64,000 nucleotides of DNA from Acholoe squamosa (Eukaryota > Annelida > Polychaeta > Phyllodocida > Polynoidae). Position 1 is the first letter of the stretch; each line of letters begins with the position of its first letter. Shown piece by piece: positions 29,901 to 39,326 of this stretch. A model generated the notes under the pieces. That model did no database searches and was not told the origin of the DNA. It saw only the letters and a list, made by a program, of their open reading frames with translations. Made by a program: the position numbers and the translations under genes. The stretch is taken from contig OX439037.1 of NCBI GenBank assembly GCA_949317995.1, positions 50,874,080 to 50,938,079 on the forward strand, given 5' to 3'.

Positions 29901-32900
29901 TGTAACCTGTGTGACAAAGAAGCACATACTTTTTATACAGAAAACAAGAATAAGGGCAGCAGTAGTCACTTTTTTAAAGAGCATGTGGAAATCTGGACAG
30001 ACATATTCAAATCAATGCTGACAAAATATAACCGACAGTCCAAGAAATTCTAAGAGATGCTAGCAATTTAGTGTGAAGCTGCTACAATGTACTATCCACT
30101 GAAATAGCCTTTGTACCGACTTACAGAGTTAATAAAACCACACCGTAAACCTTGGGGGCAATGTATGATGGTAAGCGGGGGGGGGTCTGGTTCACGTATA
30201 AGCCGCAGCTTGCTCTTGTGACTTTATGGCCCCCTACCGTAGGGGACATGACATGGAGACATCACTGAATTTTAGCTATACATTACAAGCCAAGTAGACT
30301 TAATCAATTGATAAGTTCAGGAGTATCAGTAACTGCCCCTAAATGATGGGTTGAGACATTTTCCTTGTGTTATTCACACTATCATAAATTGACCTACTTT
30401 TTGTTGTTTTGTAAAATTTCGTCTTCAGCCATTTCTACAAGCAGATCCAAGTTGTGGAGTAGTTCCGGCATCTCAAACGCTCGCTTCCCCTGAGAGTCCT
30501 TCATGGCATCCATGATATCGTCCTCATCTGGTTTGTCATGTTTGTTACTGATGGCATGGTAGCCTGAGAGGATGCGCTTTTCTTTACCAGTCATATCAAT
30601 GACTTTCACCTTTGAAAGTTCACTCTGTACAACTGTCCGCTTCTTTCCACCAGTTGCAATAACTTCCTCAGCTGTCTTGTAGATATATTTGGGTTTTGCT
30701 TGCTTTCTGGCTTCAGCCTGGAATGATAACAAATAGATATCATTAGGATGAGTTATCTCCAATCTAATGAGAAAAGGATACAAGACATGAGGGAAAATAT
30801 GATTAAACCTTAGAGGAATAGATTGAGGCCAGAGGCCAAAGGGCAAGGCTTGCCTTGAAACTACACCAAAGTTGGAATACCGTATTCCTTCTAAAGAGTG
30901 CATATATGCGGTGAAAACTTAAATCACAAATTAATCATGAAGGTCAAGGCTAGGCCATAGGCCTATGGTGTCATTGACGTCTATGTTCTATGGCATCGTC
31001 TATACATGTACAGTTTACATTGATATTGACTCATCTTCCATTAAACTGTTAACCTTATATTACAGATGGTGTATTAATCGGAAAAAAACTTACTCCTCCT
31101 TTCTTCCACTGTTGTAGCTTTTCTTTGAACTGTTTCTCCTCCTCCTCATCTGAATCAGGCTTCACTGGAAAATCCTGCTTAGAACGATCTGTCCTCTCTG
31201 AGCCATAGAAGCCAATAGCAGCTCGGCCTTTACGTAGGTTAGCTTCAACTGGGGTGCTGATACCTTGTAGTGTCTTACCGATACCTGAACCCTCTTTGTA
31301 GCCCATCTGCATTACAAACAGCCAACAATGAACATAAAAGCATGTACAATATTTCCTAGTAGACTTACTAACATTTGTACTTCGTTCAATGAATTAGGTT
31401 CCTTATTCTGGGCTACCGTAAACTCCCGCGTGTAGAGGTCGGCGGAAAACGTCTTTGGAGAAACCGGGACTCGAACCCGGGACCCTCCAACTTCGAAGCG
31501 GAAGCTCTTCCTCTGAGCTACTTCCCCTGACCTGACGTTCTCTACCTTCCACCTACGCCTGGATCGGTGGGATACCGACAGGGGACATGTGACTACCCGG
31601 TGACCCGCCTCTGCAGGTCGGCCACCCTGGGCACGGGGACTCACATAGTCACGTTCCCCTACACAGCCCCCAACCAGCTTCGACCACCGAATTAACCAGC
31701 ACTGAGTCACACACAGGGAAGATGGGACCTGTGGGCACCCCAGCGCTAGCAGGTCGAAGCGCTTGCTGTATCACACCAACCCAGGAACCGAGTTCCGTAG
31801 GCCCCCCTCACGCGGGTCAGGACTACTCGGTTTCTCCACCAGTGTAGAGGTCGGCGGAAAACGTCTTTGGAGAAACCGGGACTCGAACCCGGGACCCTCC
31901 AACTTCGAAGCGGAAGCTCTTCTTCTGAGCTACTTCCCCTGACCTGACGTTCTCTACCTTCCACCTACGCCTGGATCGGTGTGATACCGACAGGTGACAT
32001 GTGACTACCCGGTGACCCGCCTCTGCAGGTCGGCCACCCTGGGCACGGGGACTCACAGTCACGTTCCCCTACACGCGTATAAGACGCGTCCTCTACGCCA
32101 AACAAAATGCTAGGGGGTCTTATAGCTTTCTCTCAAGTTGGGTGTGCGTCTTATACGAGGGGTAATTTTACTATAGAAATGTACTAATCAGCCTTAAAAT
32201 GTGCGTCTTGTACGCGAAAATGCATGTGCTGAGTTTGGGGTGCGTCTTATACGCGCAGCGCGTCTTCTACGCGGGAGTTTATGGTATTTAAAGTTATTAT
32301 ATCAGGAAACCATGCCAATTGGCATGCTGTATGTAGTGACTGTGAATGGATTCTAGCGGCCAGGGACTTACCTTCTCCATAAGCTTTTTTCCAATACCCT
32401 TGGTATGCATCTCCCAGCTACCGATACCAGTGCTGCCGCCAGCCTGCTGACTGTTAAATTACAAGTTGTTAAATGTTAGAGTATATATAAATATACTATT
32501 TCAGTTATGTTATCTTATCATTACAGTATAGTTGTTGGCAACAGTCTATCGGGCATATTTTCCAAATCCAAAAACCAGCCATCGCACATAGATACACACG
32601 TTGATCTAGTAGTATATGGATATGAGGAAAATCCTGTCATGAACTTACAATTGTGCTGTAGTTGGAAATCTTGTACTTAAGTTTATACCTAAGAATTTGG
32701 CGCTGCCGCCAAAGGGAAACCGTCCTGGGTTTTTGACAAATCAGCAGGGAGGCATTACTGTCTGTATACAGTCTGTAACATTCACAGAGGGAGGTACCCA
32801 TCATGGTACTGTGGTATGGTTATCACCTCCAGGTTATAGATATGTATATAGTACTCGAATACAAAGCTGCTCTTTTTGAAGACCTTGTTTGGTAAATTAT

Positions 32901-35900
32901 GTGGATGACTCAAAATGGGTGTGATCAGATGGTATCTGACTCTAATGTTATAGCACCATTCAAGGTCGATGACGACTTCCCAGTATGTAGTGGCGTGAAC
33001 TTCTTAGGCATAGAGATAAGCGGGTAGTAACCCTTTATCATTCGTCACTGTAGGGTAACATAGACATAAGCGGGTAGTAACCCTTTATCATTCGTCACTG
33101 TAGGGTAACATAGAGATACGCGGGTAGTAACCCTTTATTATTCATCACTGTAGGGTAACATAGAGATAAGCGGGTAGTAACCCTTTATCATTCATCACTG
33201 TAGGGTTACATAGAGATAAGCGGGTAGTAACCCTTTATCATTTGTCACTGTAGGGTAACATAGAGATAAGCGGGTAGTAACCCTTTATCATTGGTCACTG
33301 TAGGGTAAGATAGAGATAAGCGGGTAGTAACTCTTTTATTATTCGTCACTGTAGGTTAACATAGAGATAAGTGGGTAGTAACCCTTTAACATTCGTCACT
33401 GTAGGGTAACATAGAGATAAGCGGGTAGTAACCCTTTATCATTCGTCACTGTAGGGTAACAGAGATAAGTAACCCTTTATCATTCGTCACTGTAGGGTAA
33501 CAGAGATAAGTAACCCTTTATCATTCGTCACTGTAGGGTAACATGGACATAAGCGGTAGTAACCCTTTATCATTTGTCACTGTAGGGTAACATAGAGATA
33601 AGCGGGTAGTAACCCTTTATCATTCATCACTGTAGGGTTACATAGAGATAAGCGGGTAGTAACCCTTTATCATTTGTCACTGTAGGGTAACATAGAGATA
33701 AGCGGGTAGTAACCCTTTATCATTGGTCACTGTAGGGTAAGATAGAGATAAGTGGGTAGTAACCCTTTTATTATTCGTCACTGTAGGTTAACATAGAGAT
33801 AAGCGGGTAGTAACCCTTTATCATTCGTCACTGTAGGGTAACATAGAGATAAGCGGGTAGTAACCCTTTATCATTCGTCACTGTAGGGTAACATAGAGAT
33901 AAGCGGGTAGTAACCCTTTATCATTCGTCACTGTAGGGTAACAGATAAGTAACCCTTTATCATTCGTCACTGTAGGGTAACAGAGATAAGTAACCCTTTA
34001 TCATTCGTCACTGTAGGGTAACATGGACATAAGCGGGTAGTAACCCTTTATCATTCGTCAATGTAGGGTAACATAGAGATAAGCAGGTAGTAACCCTTTA
34101 TTATTCGTCACTGTAGGGTAACATCGAGATAAGCGGGTAGTATCCCTTTATCATTCATCACTGTAGGGTTACATAGAGATAAGAGGGTAGTAACCCTTTA
34201 TCATTTGTCACTGTACAGTAGGGTAAGATAGATATAAGCGGGTAGTAACCCTTTATCATTGGTCACTGTAGGGTAAGATAGAGATAAGCGGGTAGTAACC
34301 CTTTTATTATTCGTCACTATAGGGTAACATAGAGATAAGCGGGTAGTAACCCTTTATCATTCGTCACTGTAGGGTAATATAGAGATAAGCGGGTAGTAAC
34401 CCTTTATCATTCGTCACTGTAGGGTAACATAGAGATAAGCGGGTAGTAAACCTTTATCATTCATCACTGTAGGGTAACATGTGCATGTTATGGAGTGCTT
34501 ATTATCAGATGACAACGGTAGGGTGGTAAGGAGGCAAATTTTTCCTTTTTCTTGGTGTGGTGGGGGTGGCCAGAAATATTTTAACATGTTTAAGCAAAGA
34601 GGGCTCCAACTTACTGGAGAACTTACCCACTATGATGTCCCGGAAACTTTTTGAAAGCAGATCCTCGGAACTTCGGTCTGCCATACTTGGGTTGCTCCAG
34701 GGGAGCTGCTTCCTCATCCGAATCCTGTGATCAACACGGGGAAAAGATTAAAAATATCCTGTTATGTCTAAAGACAACTTCAAGTTGCAATGTCATTGAA
34801 GAATAGATACATCCATTTTAAGCCACTTTTTTTCTAAGGGTTAATTTCTACGCTTACCATAGTAATTTTACCTTCCATTCTGTAATAAATCAGAAAAGTA
34901 TAATACCGTAATCTCCCAAGTATAAGGCGCGTCTTATACGCGAATCAGATTGTGGGTGAGTCTTATACGTGGGAGGGTAATTGCCTTGAGTTTGGGGTGC
35001 GCCTTATACGCGGGGTACCTCCAGTTTTCGATCTGGTGAGTGACGAATTTTATCTCACCTCGTGCCTTCCTTGCGGCCGACACTCAAGGGTGAGAGGTCC
35101 CGCGGGTTGTATCCACACCGAAGTGAGATTACCCTTGTGGCGTTGCATGCCCGGACCCTAGTCTAATGGGGAGGGGGGATGATGGTGACCGCATCTATGG
35201 GAAGGTAGAAATCACGCCCCTACACATTTACCGAGGCAATGGTTCTTTAACATCCGTCACTACATAGGCATAGTGAGAGATGGACAGGCCTGTTTCAAGT
35301 TATTTGTCTGCCATGACCGCCGAGAGACTTTCCAGCACAGCCTAGCCAGAGCAGGGAGGAACTCAAACGACACCTTACGGCGACGTTTGGAACCACCACT
35401 AGGCCCCGGCCGGGCCGGGAACCGAACCCACGACCTTACGGCCTGTGAGCGGACGCGCTACCGGCTGCGCCACGCCTCCCGACACGATCTGGATCGATGT
35501 ACACAGAGTCATGTATTTTCTTTAACAAAAGAAAAGATGTAGTCTAACCCATGGTGCTCTATATACCCTTAAACTGCTGAATGAAGCATACCATTCTGCT
35601 CATCATAAAAGTTTTTTTTTTTTTTTTTTTTGCTCATCATAAAAGTGTTTGCAAATATGTGTACACCCCACTCACTGAGAACTTTATTAATTATATTATT
35701 GACCTTTTAATCAAGAGAATCCATGCAGCAGTATACTCAATACTCCTGCCATAGTGTGTGCTGCCACCTGGTGTAATTCTAGGAATCAGAACATTTCAGG
35801 GGTGAAATCTTAGCCTAAAGGCAGATTTCAGCCTTTTTAAGGCTCACCTGCAAAATAACATCACCCCAGCCTATTTAAGGCTCACCTGCAAAATAACATC

Positions 35901-37107
35901 ATCCCAAATTAACAAATTCTAATACCCCAAAGGTAATTTCTGGCCTCCCTGTAGGTTAGAAAGTGTAATGTTCAGGGGTGTGAAATAAGCTGAAGTGCAC
36001 TGAACAGCCTTGTAAAGATTTGTAAATAGCATCTTTACATTACATAACAGTTATTTGAATGATCAAATAGACAGAGTATAACATTTTCTTCCTAGAATTA
36101 CACCAGGTGGCAGCACACACTATGGCAGGATTATTGATTATAATGCTGCATGGCTTCATTCAGCAGTTTAAGGGCATATAGAGCACCATGGGTTAGACTA
36201 CACCTTTCTTTGGTTAAAGAAAATACATGATCAGTGTGGGTGTTGGGTACATGTTGAAACTGAATGTTCCTTGATACAACTTACGCTTACACTTTGGGGT
36301 GCGCCTTCTAAGGGAAACGCATCCCAGTAGTAAGGGGTGCGCCTTGTACCTGGAGTTATTCAAAAAACCTATTCAGAGTCAACATATGCGCCTTCTACAT
36401 GGACCTGCCTTCTCTGAGTTGTGGGTGCACCTTCTACGCGGGCTGCGCCTTCTACGCTAGAGATTACGGTATTCTGACAGTTCAGTTGTACCTCAGATTA
36501 CAGAGACCATCTTTGCTCCACCTCTGTAGCTTATTTCGTAGGTACGAAATGGGGCTGCTATGTTTGACTGAGACAATCTTAGAACAGCTTTGGACAAGGT
36601 GGAAAACCTTTAAACAACCAATTTTGTAGAAATCTATGAATTATTATTCGTACTCACGCTGATAGCATCAACGCCTTCTGCAGCCTTCTTCTCTAGTTTG
36701 TCGCCAACTTTTACCCCTCCACTCACAAAGTTGACAGGCGCTGTGTAGTCTTTGATTTTTGATTTGCGTCCACCCCCAAAGCTAGGGCGACCTTCATCGT
36801 CACTTTCATCATCTGCCCAGATCCCTACCAAACAATGTTCGAGAAATGTGGGTTAGGTAAGCAAAGAGTAAATATGCTTAGACAGAAATACGTGCTGTGG
36901 GCAGGAACTACTGACTTCTCTTTATTCAATAAACGTTTGGGCAACTGGTTTGAGAAGAAGTAAATTTGTACTGTTAACACCACTACAGAAAAGCTTACCG
37001 TATGTGGCCTGGTTTTTACTCTGTCTGAAGGTCCGTCTGAATGGGTTAAACTCATTTGTAAGGTCATCTTCTGTGACCTCAAACTTCTCTACCTCTGGTG
37101 AAGACAT
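26996..37107 (-). CDS. TFIP11: TFIP11 / STIP: G-patch spliceosome-disassembly factor (13 coding exons)
   Basis: Exons on the minus strand: 37107-36999, 36824-36658, 34724-34627, 32450-32372, 31306-31094, 30717-30398, 29906-29445, 29279-29083, 28708-28490, 28298-28092, 28001-27796, 27418-27350, 27172-26996. All have GT donors and AG acceptors; phases agree, and the sum is 2523 nt (840 residues plus stop). The order matches the vertebrate protein: acidic N-terminal TIP domain ([26 protein letters not shown]), G-patch (exons 4-5, [20 protein letters not shown]), coiled-coil middle ([16 protein letters not shown]), then the GC-rich-factor-like C-terminal domain ([44 protein letters not shown]) and the terminal [11 protein letters not shown]...[12 protein letters not shown] module. 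The family recruits the DHX15 helicase through its G-patch to dismantle the intron-lariat spliceosome in the nucleus. The ATG at 37107 is the first in frame; a 5' UTR intron is possible (acceptor-like ATTCCAG near 37157). Confidence 0.95.
31456..31527 (-). tRNA. tRNA-like gene inside TRIM LTR 1 (anticodon CGA by position)
   Basis: The sequence folds into a cloverleaf: acceptor GGGGAAG/TTTCTCC (seven pairs with two wobbles), D arm GCTC/GAGC with GG in the loop, anticodon arm TCCGC/TTGGA (one mismatch next to the loop), loop TT-CGA-AG, 5-nt variable region, and T arm CCGGG/CCCGG with TTCGAGT. The RNA polymerase III A box TAGCTCAGAGG (31510-31520) and a perfect B box GGTTCGAGTCC (31467-31477) are present, and a TTTT terminator follows at 31449-31446. 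CCA is not encoded. The CGA anticodon would imply Ser, but the short variable arm is not Ser-like, so identity is uncertain. Confidence 0.8.
31828..31841 (-). promoter_or_regulatory. TRIM primer-binding site matching its own LTR tRNA
   Basis: On the minus strand it reads TGGTGGAGAAACCG, one base after the 5' LTR. It is the exact complement of the last 14 nt of the tRNA encoded in the LTRs once a CCA tail is added (CGGTTTCTCC-A-CCA). The complement to the non-encoded CCA shows that it was copied from or selected for a mature tRNA. Confidence 0.85.
31868..31939 (-). tRNA. tRNA-like gene inside TRIM LTR 2
   Basis: Same cloverleaf as the copy at 31456-31527, with one change in the D loop (GG to AG) that removes one of the two conserved guanines. 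The B box and downstream TTTT are kept. On the minus strand this is the 5' LTR copy. Confidence 0.72.
33009..34477. repeat. 50-bp minisatellite with 480-bp higher-order repeat, TFIP11 intron 3
   Basis: About 30 copies of a 50-bp unit containing AGATAAGCGGGTAGTAACCC and ATTCGTCACTGTAGGGTAAC fill most of intron 3. Shortened 41-bp units occur as pairs at about 33460-33540 and 33940-34020, and the variant ACATGGACATAAG or ACATAGACATAAG recurs at about 33060, 33541 and 34021, giving a roughly 480-bp higher-order period in three copies. Confidence 0.92.
35037..35484 (-). mobile_element. tRNA-headed SINE (448 bp)
   Basis: The target duplication CGATCTGG flanks it (35029-35036 and 35485-35492). On the minus strand the head carries a tRNA-like A box (TGGCGCAGCCGGTAGCGC) and B box (GGTTCGGTTCC) near 35470-35410, followed by a body with a GATGTTAAAGAACC-type motif and an ATAAAATTCG tail region. 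The head is degenerate as a cloverleaf, so it is a SINE promoter rather than a tRNA gene. Confidence 0.75.
35509..36231. mobile_element. Asymmetric foldback element
   Basis: The right arm (36091-36231) is an inverted copy of two left-arm pieces (about 35509-35588 and 35735-35784), for example CCACCTGGTGTAATTCTAGG against CCTAGAATTACACCAGGTGG. About 140 extra bases, including a T-run, interrupt the left arm. No ORF. Confidence 0.75.
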
Positions 37108-37504
37108 GGCGACCACAGTTTGACTTTTTAATGCAGCTTTTGACTCTAGTCCGAACTGGAATTTGATGGAGACAGTGGATTACATTAAACTTTCTGGAAG
37201 ATTTACAAATTATTCGTATCAAAGATGATTCCTACCATAATAACCTAAGTATCCCAGTATTGCAAAACACCGGGTGTAGGGCGCACCCTGGGTTGAAGGA
37301 GGAGAGGACAACTAGCCATTGAATTTGAGGAGTTTCGCACGATTCTATAGTACAATGTACAAAATCCTCGCCTATAAGCCTTAATAGGCACGCCCAGATT
37401 TCAGGCAGGTTTTATCAAGTGCAACAAATAGGCCGAGGTTTACAAGTGTTGGTCAATCTTAAAGTAAATTATTTAGGAGTTGGCAGGCTGCGAAGCAGCC
37501 AGCG

Positions 37505-38268
37505 ATGTTGCTGTCAGTAGACCATTATAGGTATTGTACTTATCATATTTATTTTTCACCTTTGACTCTACCATGTAACCCAGTGTCAGAGTCTACCCAC
37601 AATCCAAGCCATACCCATAGACCAAAGGCTGGCGGTGTCAACTGCACTCAGTGACCCCGCCTCCTCCCACTGGAGGTTCCGCCCATTAATCACGAGCAGC
37701 TCACTGCATGCCAGGAATTCCTAGCAGCTATGTTTAGACCAACTCCTCCTGCTGGAGGACATGCCCATTAATCATGAGCAGCTCACTGCATGCCAGGAAT
37801 TCCTAGTAGCTATGTTTAGACCAACTGCTCCCGTTGGAGGACATGCCCATTAATCATGAGCAGCTCACAGCATACCGGGAATTCCCAACAGCTATATTTA
37901 GAACCATACTGAACTCTGTGACCCCCAGTGCTATGTTTAGGATCCACCTACACACCTGCACTCGAGTTCCCCAGTTACTATGTTTAGCTCACCTGATACT
38001 ATTTTTAGGATGAGCTGGGTGAGCAGCTCCTACTATAAATACCTGTAGGTGGAGCAGCTCACTCATCTTTCTACCTTCACACTTCATCTCTCACACACTC
38101 ACGTGAGACAAGAGCCCTCAGCTCAAGGGCTAGGCTTGGACACTGTTGGGCACCTTATACTGTATCACCATCTATACCTCGTGGACTTCAATGAATAAAG
38201 TGGATATCAAACTGGATCCCTGATTTGTCTGTATTCATCCTCATTCATCATTTACGGACTCGTTGACA
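37505..38268 (+). promoter_or_regulatory. LTR-like promoter unit with triplicated 87-bp U3 repeat
   Basis: Three tandem copies of an about 87-bp unit (37660-37900; contains CATTAATCATGAGCAGCTCA and CAGGAATTCCTAG) precede a TATA box TATAAATA (38034-38041), and AATAAA follows at 38194-38199. This is the layout of a retroviral-type U3-R-U5. The unit probably begins TGTTGCTGTCAG and ends TGACA, but I could not confirm a target duplication, so boundaries are provisional. Confidence 0.5.
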
Positions 38269-38792
38269 TTGCGTTAGACCAAGCAGGCCGATTCACCCAC
38301 CCCCCCTCCCCGAGCTCAAGAAAAATGGGGCTTGGACCATGGGGATAGGAGTGGCAACTCCTATCCATGGTCCTTGCCACATTTTTCTTGTTGTATGGAC
38401 AGTGTCCAGTAGACTGCTCCAGTGTGAAGCAATTACACTGTACTTCCACACTATACGAGGGCACAAATATCAAGATTTATTTTAATATTTTCAAGGATTG
38501 AGGAAGGCACGGCATAGTTGTGATGCCACATTGGCTTAAAAGATTAATAATTTATGTGTGTATCAGTACATCATGCCATCTCTAAAGGTGTCATATACCA
38601 GGGAGACGTCTATTAAACCCTAAGGGCCACAGAGTGTGTCAGTGCATCATGACGACCTTATGGCTTTGATGCCCATGTGTAGTTATATTTACTTATATGT
38701 AATGTTCCCTAAAGGGTTAATAATCACTGGTCACCTGACATACACCAGGGAGATGTCTATTAAACTTGAAGGGCCACAGAGTGTGTCAGTGC

Positions 38793-39062
38793 ATATAAGG
38801 CGCGTCTTATACGGGGGGTTTTAGTTCTCATTGGATCCACAAGGGGGACACCAAGACCTTTCTTTTGATATCTTACATGCCCCCTTGGTCAAAATAGGAC
38901 AAAATGGGGCCCAGGAGGGCCCAAGCTACCCATTGGTTTTTGAATTTTGAAAATTCATTCAGTAGAACCAAAGTTATGAATTTTTCATTTTTTTGAGAAT
39001 TTTCCAAAACTCTAGGTGCGCCTTATATGCGGGCTGCGCCTTATACGCGGGAGATTACGGTA
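38793..39062. mobile_element. M1-type element, copy 4 (left end truncated)
   Basis: It ends CGCGGGAGATTACGGTA at 39062 and starts with ATAAGGCGCGTCTTATACG, without the outer left terminus. Its inner part (AAAATAGGACAAAATGGGGC and following) is nearly identical to copy 5 at 60134-60284, defining a subfamily. Confidence 0.75.
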
Positions 39063-39326
39063 TGTATAGTTTTATGTGCATGTATGTAGACACCCAGCCT
39101 GTTAAAGGGTTAAGGATTACGGAAAGCTGTGGCAACATCAGACGCCAGCCTTTACTTGCATAGTGCTGTTTGATGTGAAAGGATTAAGGGTCTACTATAA
39201 GGAATTCTTACACTACTTTTCATTGACTTTAGGAGCAATGCTATAAATATGAATAATCAAGGGTTGAAGACCAGGGGCAAGTCAGAAAACGGGCTAGAAT
39301 TGTGGCGATCTGCCTCTGCTCGATGT

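Larger units (their letters stand above)
31431..32073 (-). mobile_element. TRIM: miniature LTR element with a tRNA gene in each LTR (643 bp)
   Basis: Two LTRs (31431-31663, 233 bp; 31843-32073, 231 bp) begin TGTAGAGG and end CCCCTACA on the plus strand, and differ at three substitutions plus a 2-bp indel. The flanks share the 4-bp duplication CGCG. The internal region is only 179 bp and has no gene. Minus orientation is set by a primer-binding site (31828-31841) one base from one LTR and a GTTGGGGGCTG polypurine-like tract at the other. LTR termini, TSD and priming sites make this a terminal-repeat retrotransposon in miniature rather than a duplicated SINE. It must depend on proteins from another element. 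Confidence 0.88.
31414..32286. mobile_element. MITE M1, copy 2, interrupted by the TRIM
   Basis: It starts TACCGTAAACTCCCGCG (31414-31430), is broken by the TRIM, and resumes at 32074 with TATAAGACGCG, then follows copy 1 (1833-2069) closely to the right end at 32286. It lies in TFIP11 intron 4. Confidence 0.82.
34914..36471. mobile_element. M1-type inverted-repeat element, copy 3, with nested insertions
   Basis: The ends TACCGTAATCTCCC (34914) and AGATTACGGTA (36471) are inverted complements bounded by TA, and TATAAGGCGCG / CGCCTTCTACGC motifs lie inside each end. The inside is occupied by a SINE (35037-35484) and a foldback element (35509-36231). It lies in TFIP11 intron 2. Confidence 0.72.

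Noticed and set aside
31312..32062. Minus-strand ORFs across the TRIM (79-132 codons)
   Set aside because: They run through the LTR and tRNA sequence in both repeats; no protein motif, and the tRNA fold explains the conservation.
33009..34477. CRISPR-like array of 50-bp repeats
   Set aside because: Units are contiguous with no unique spacers, inside an animal intron; it is a minisatellite.
35405..35484. Genuine tRNA gene at the SINE head
   Set aside because: A and B boxes are present, but the anticodon arm does not fold cleanly and it is bounded by a SINE body and target duplication.
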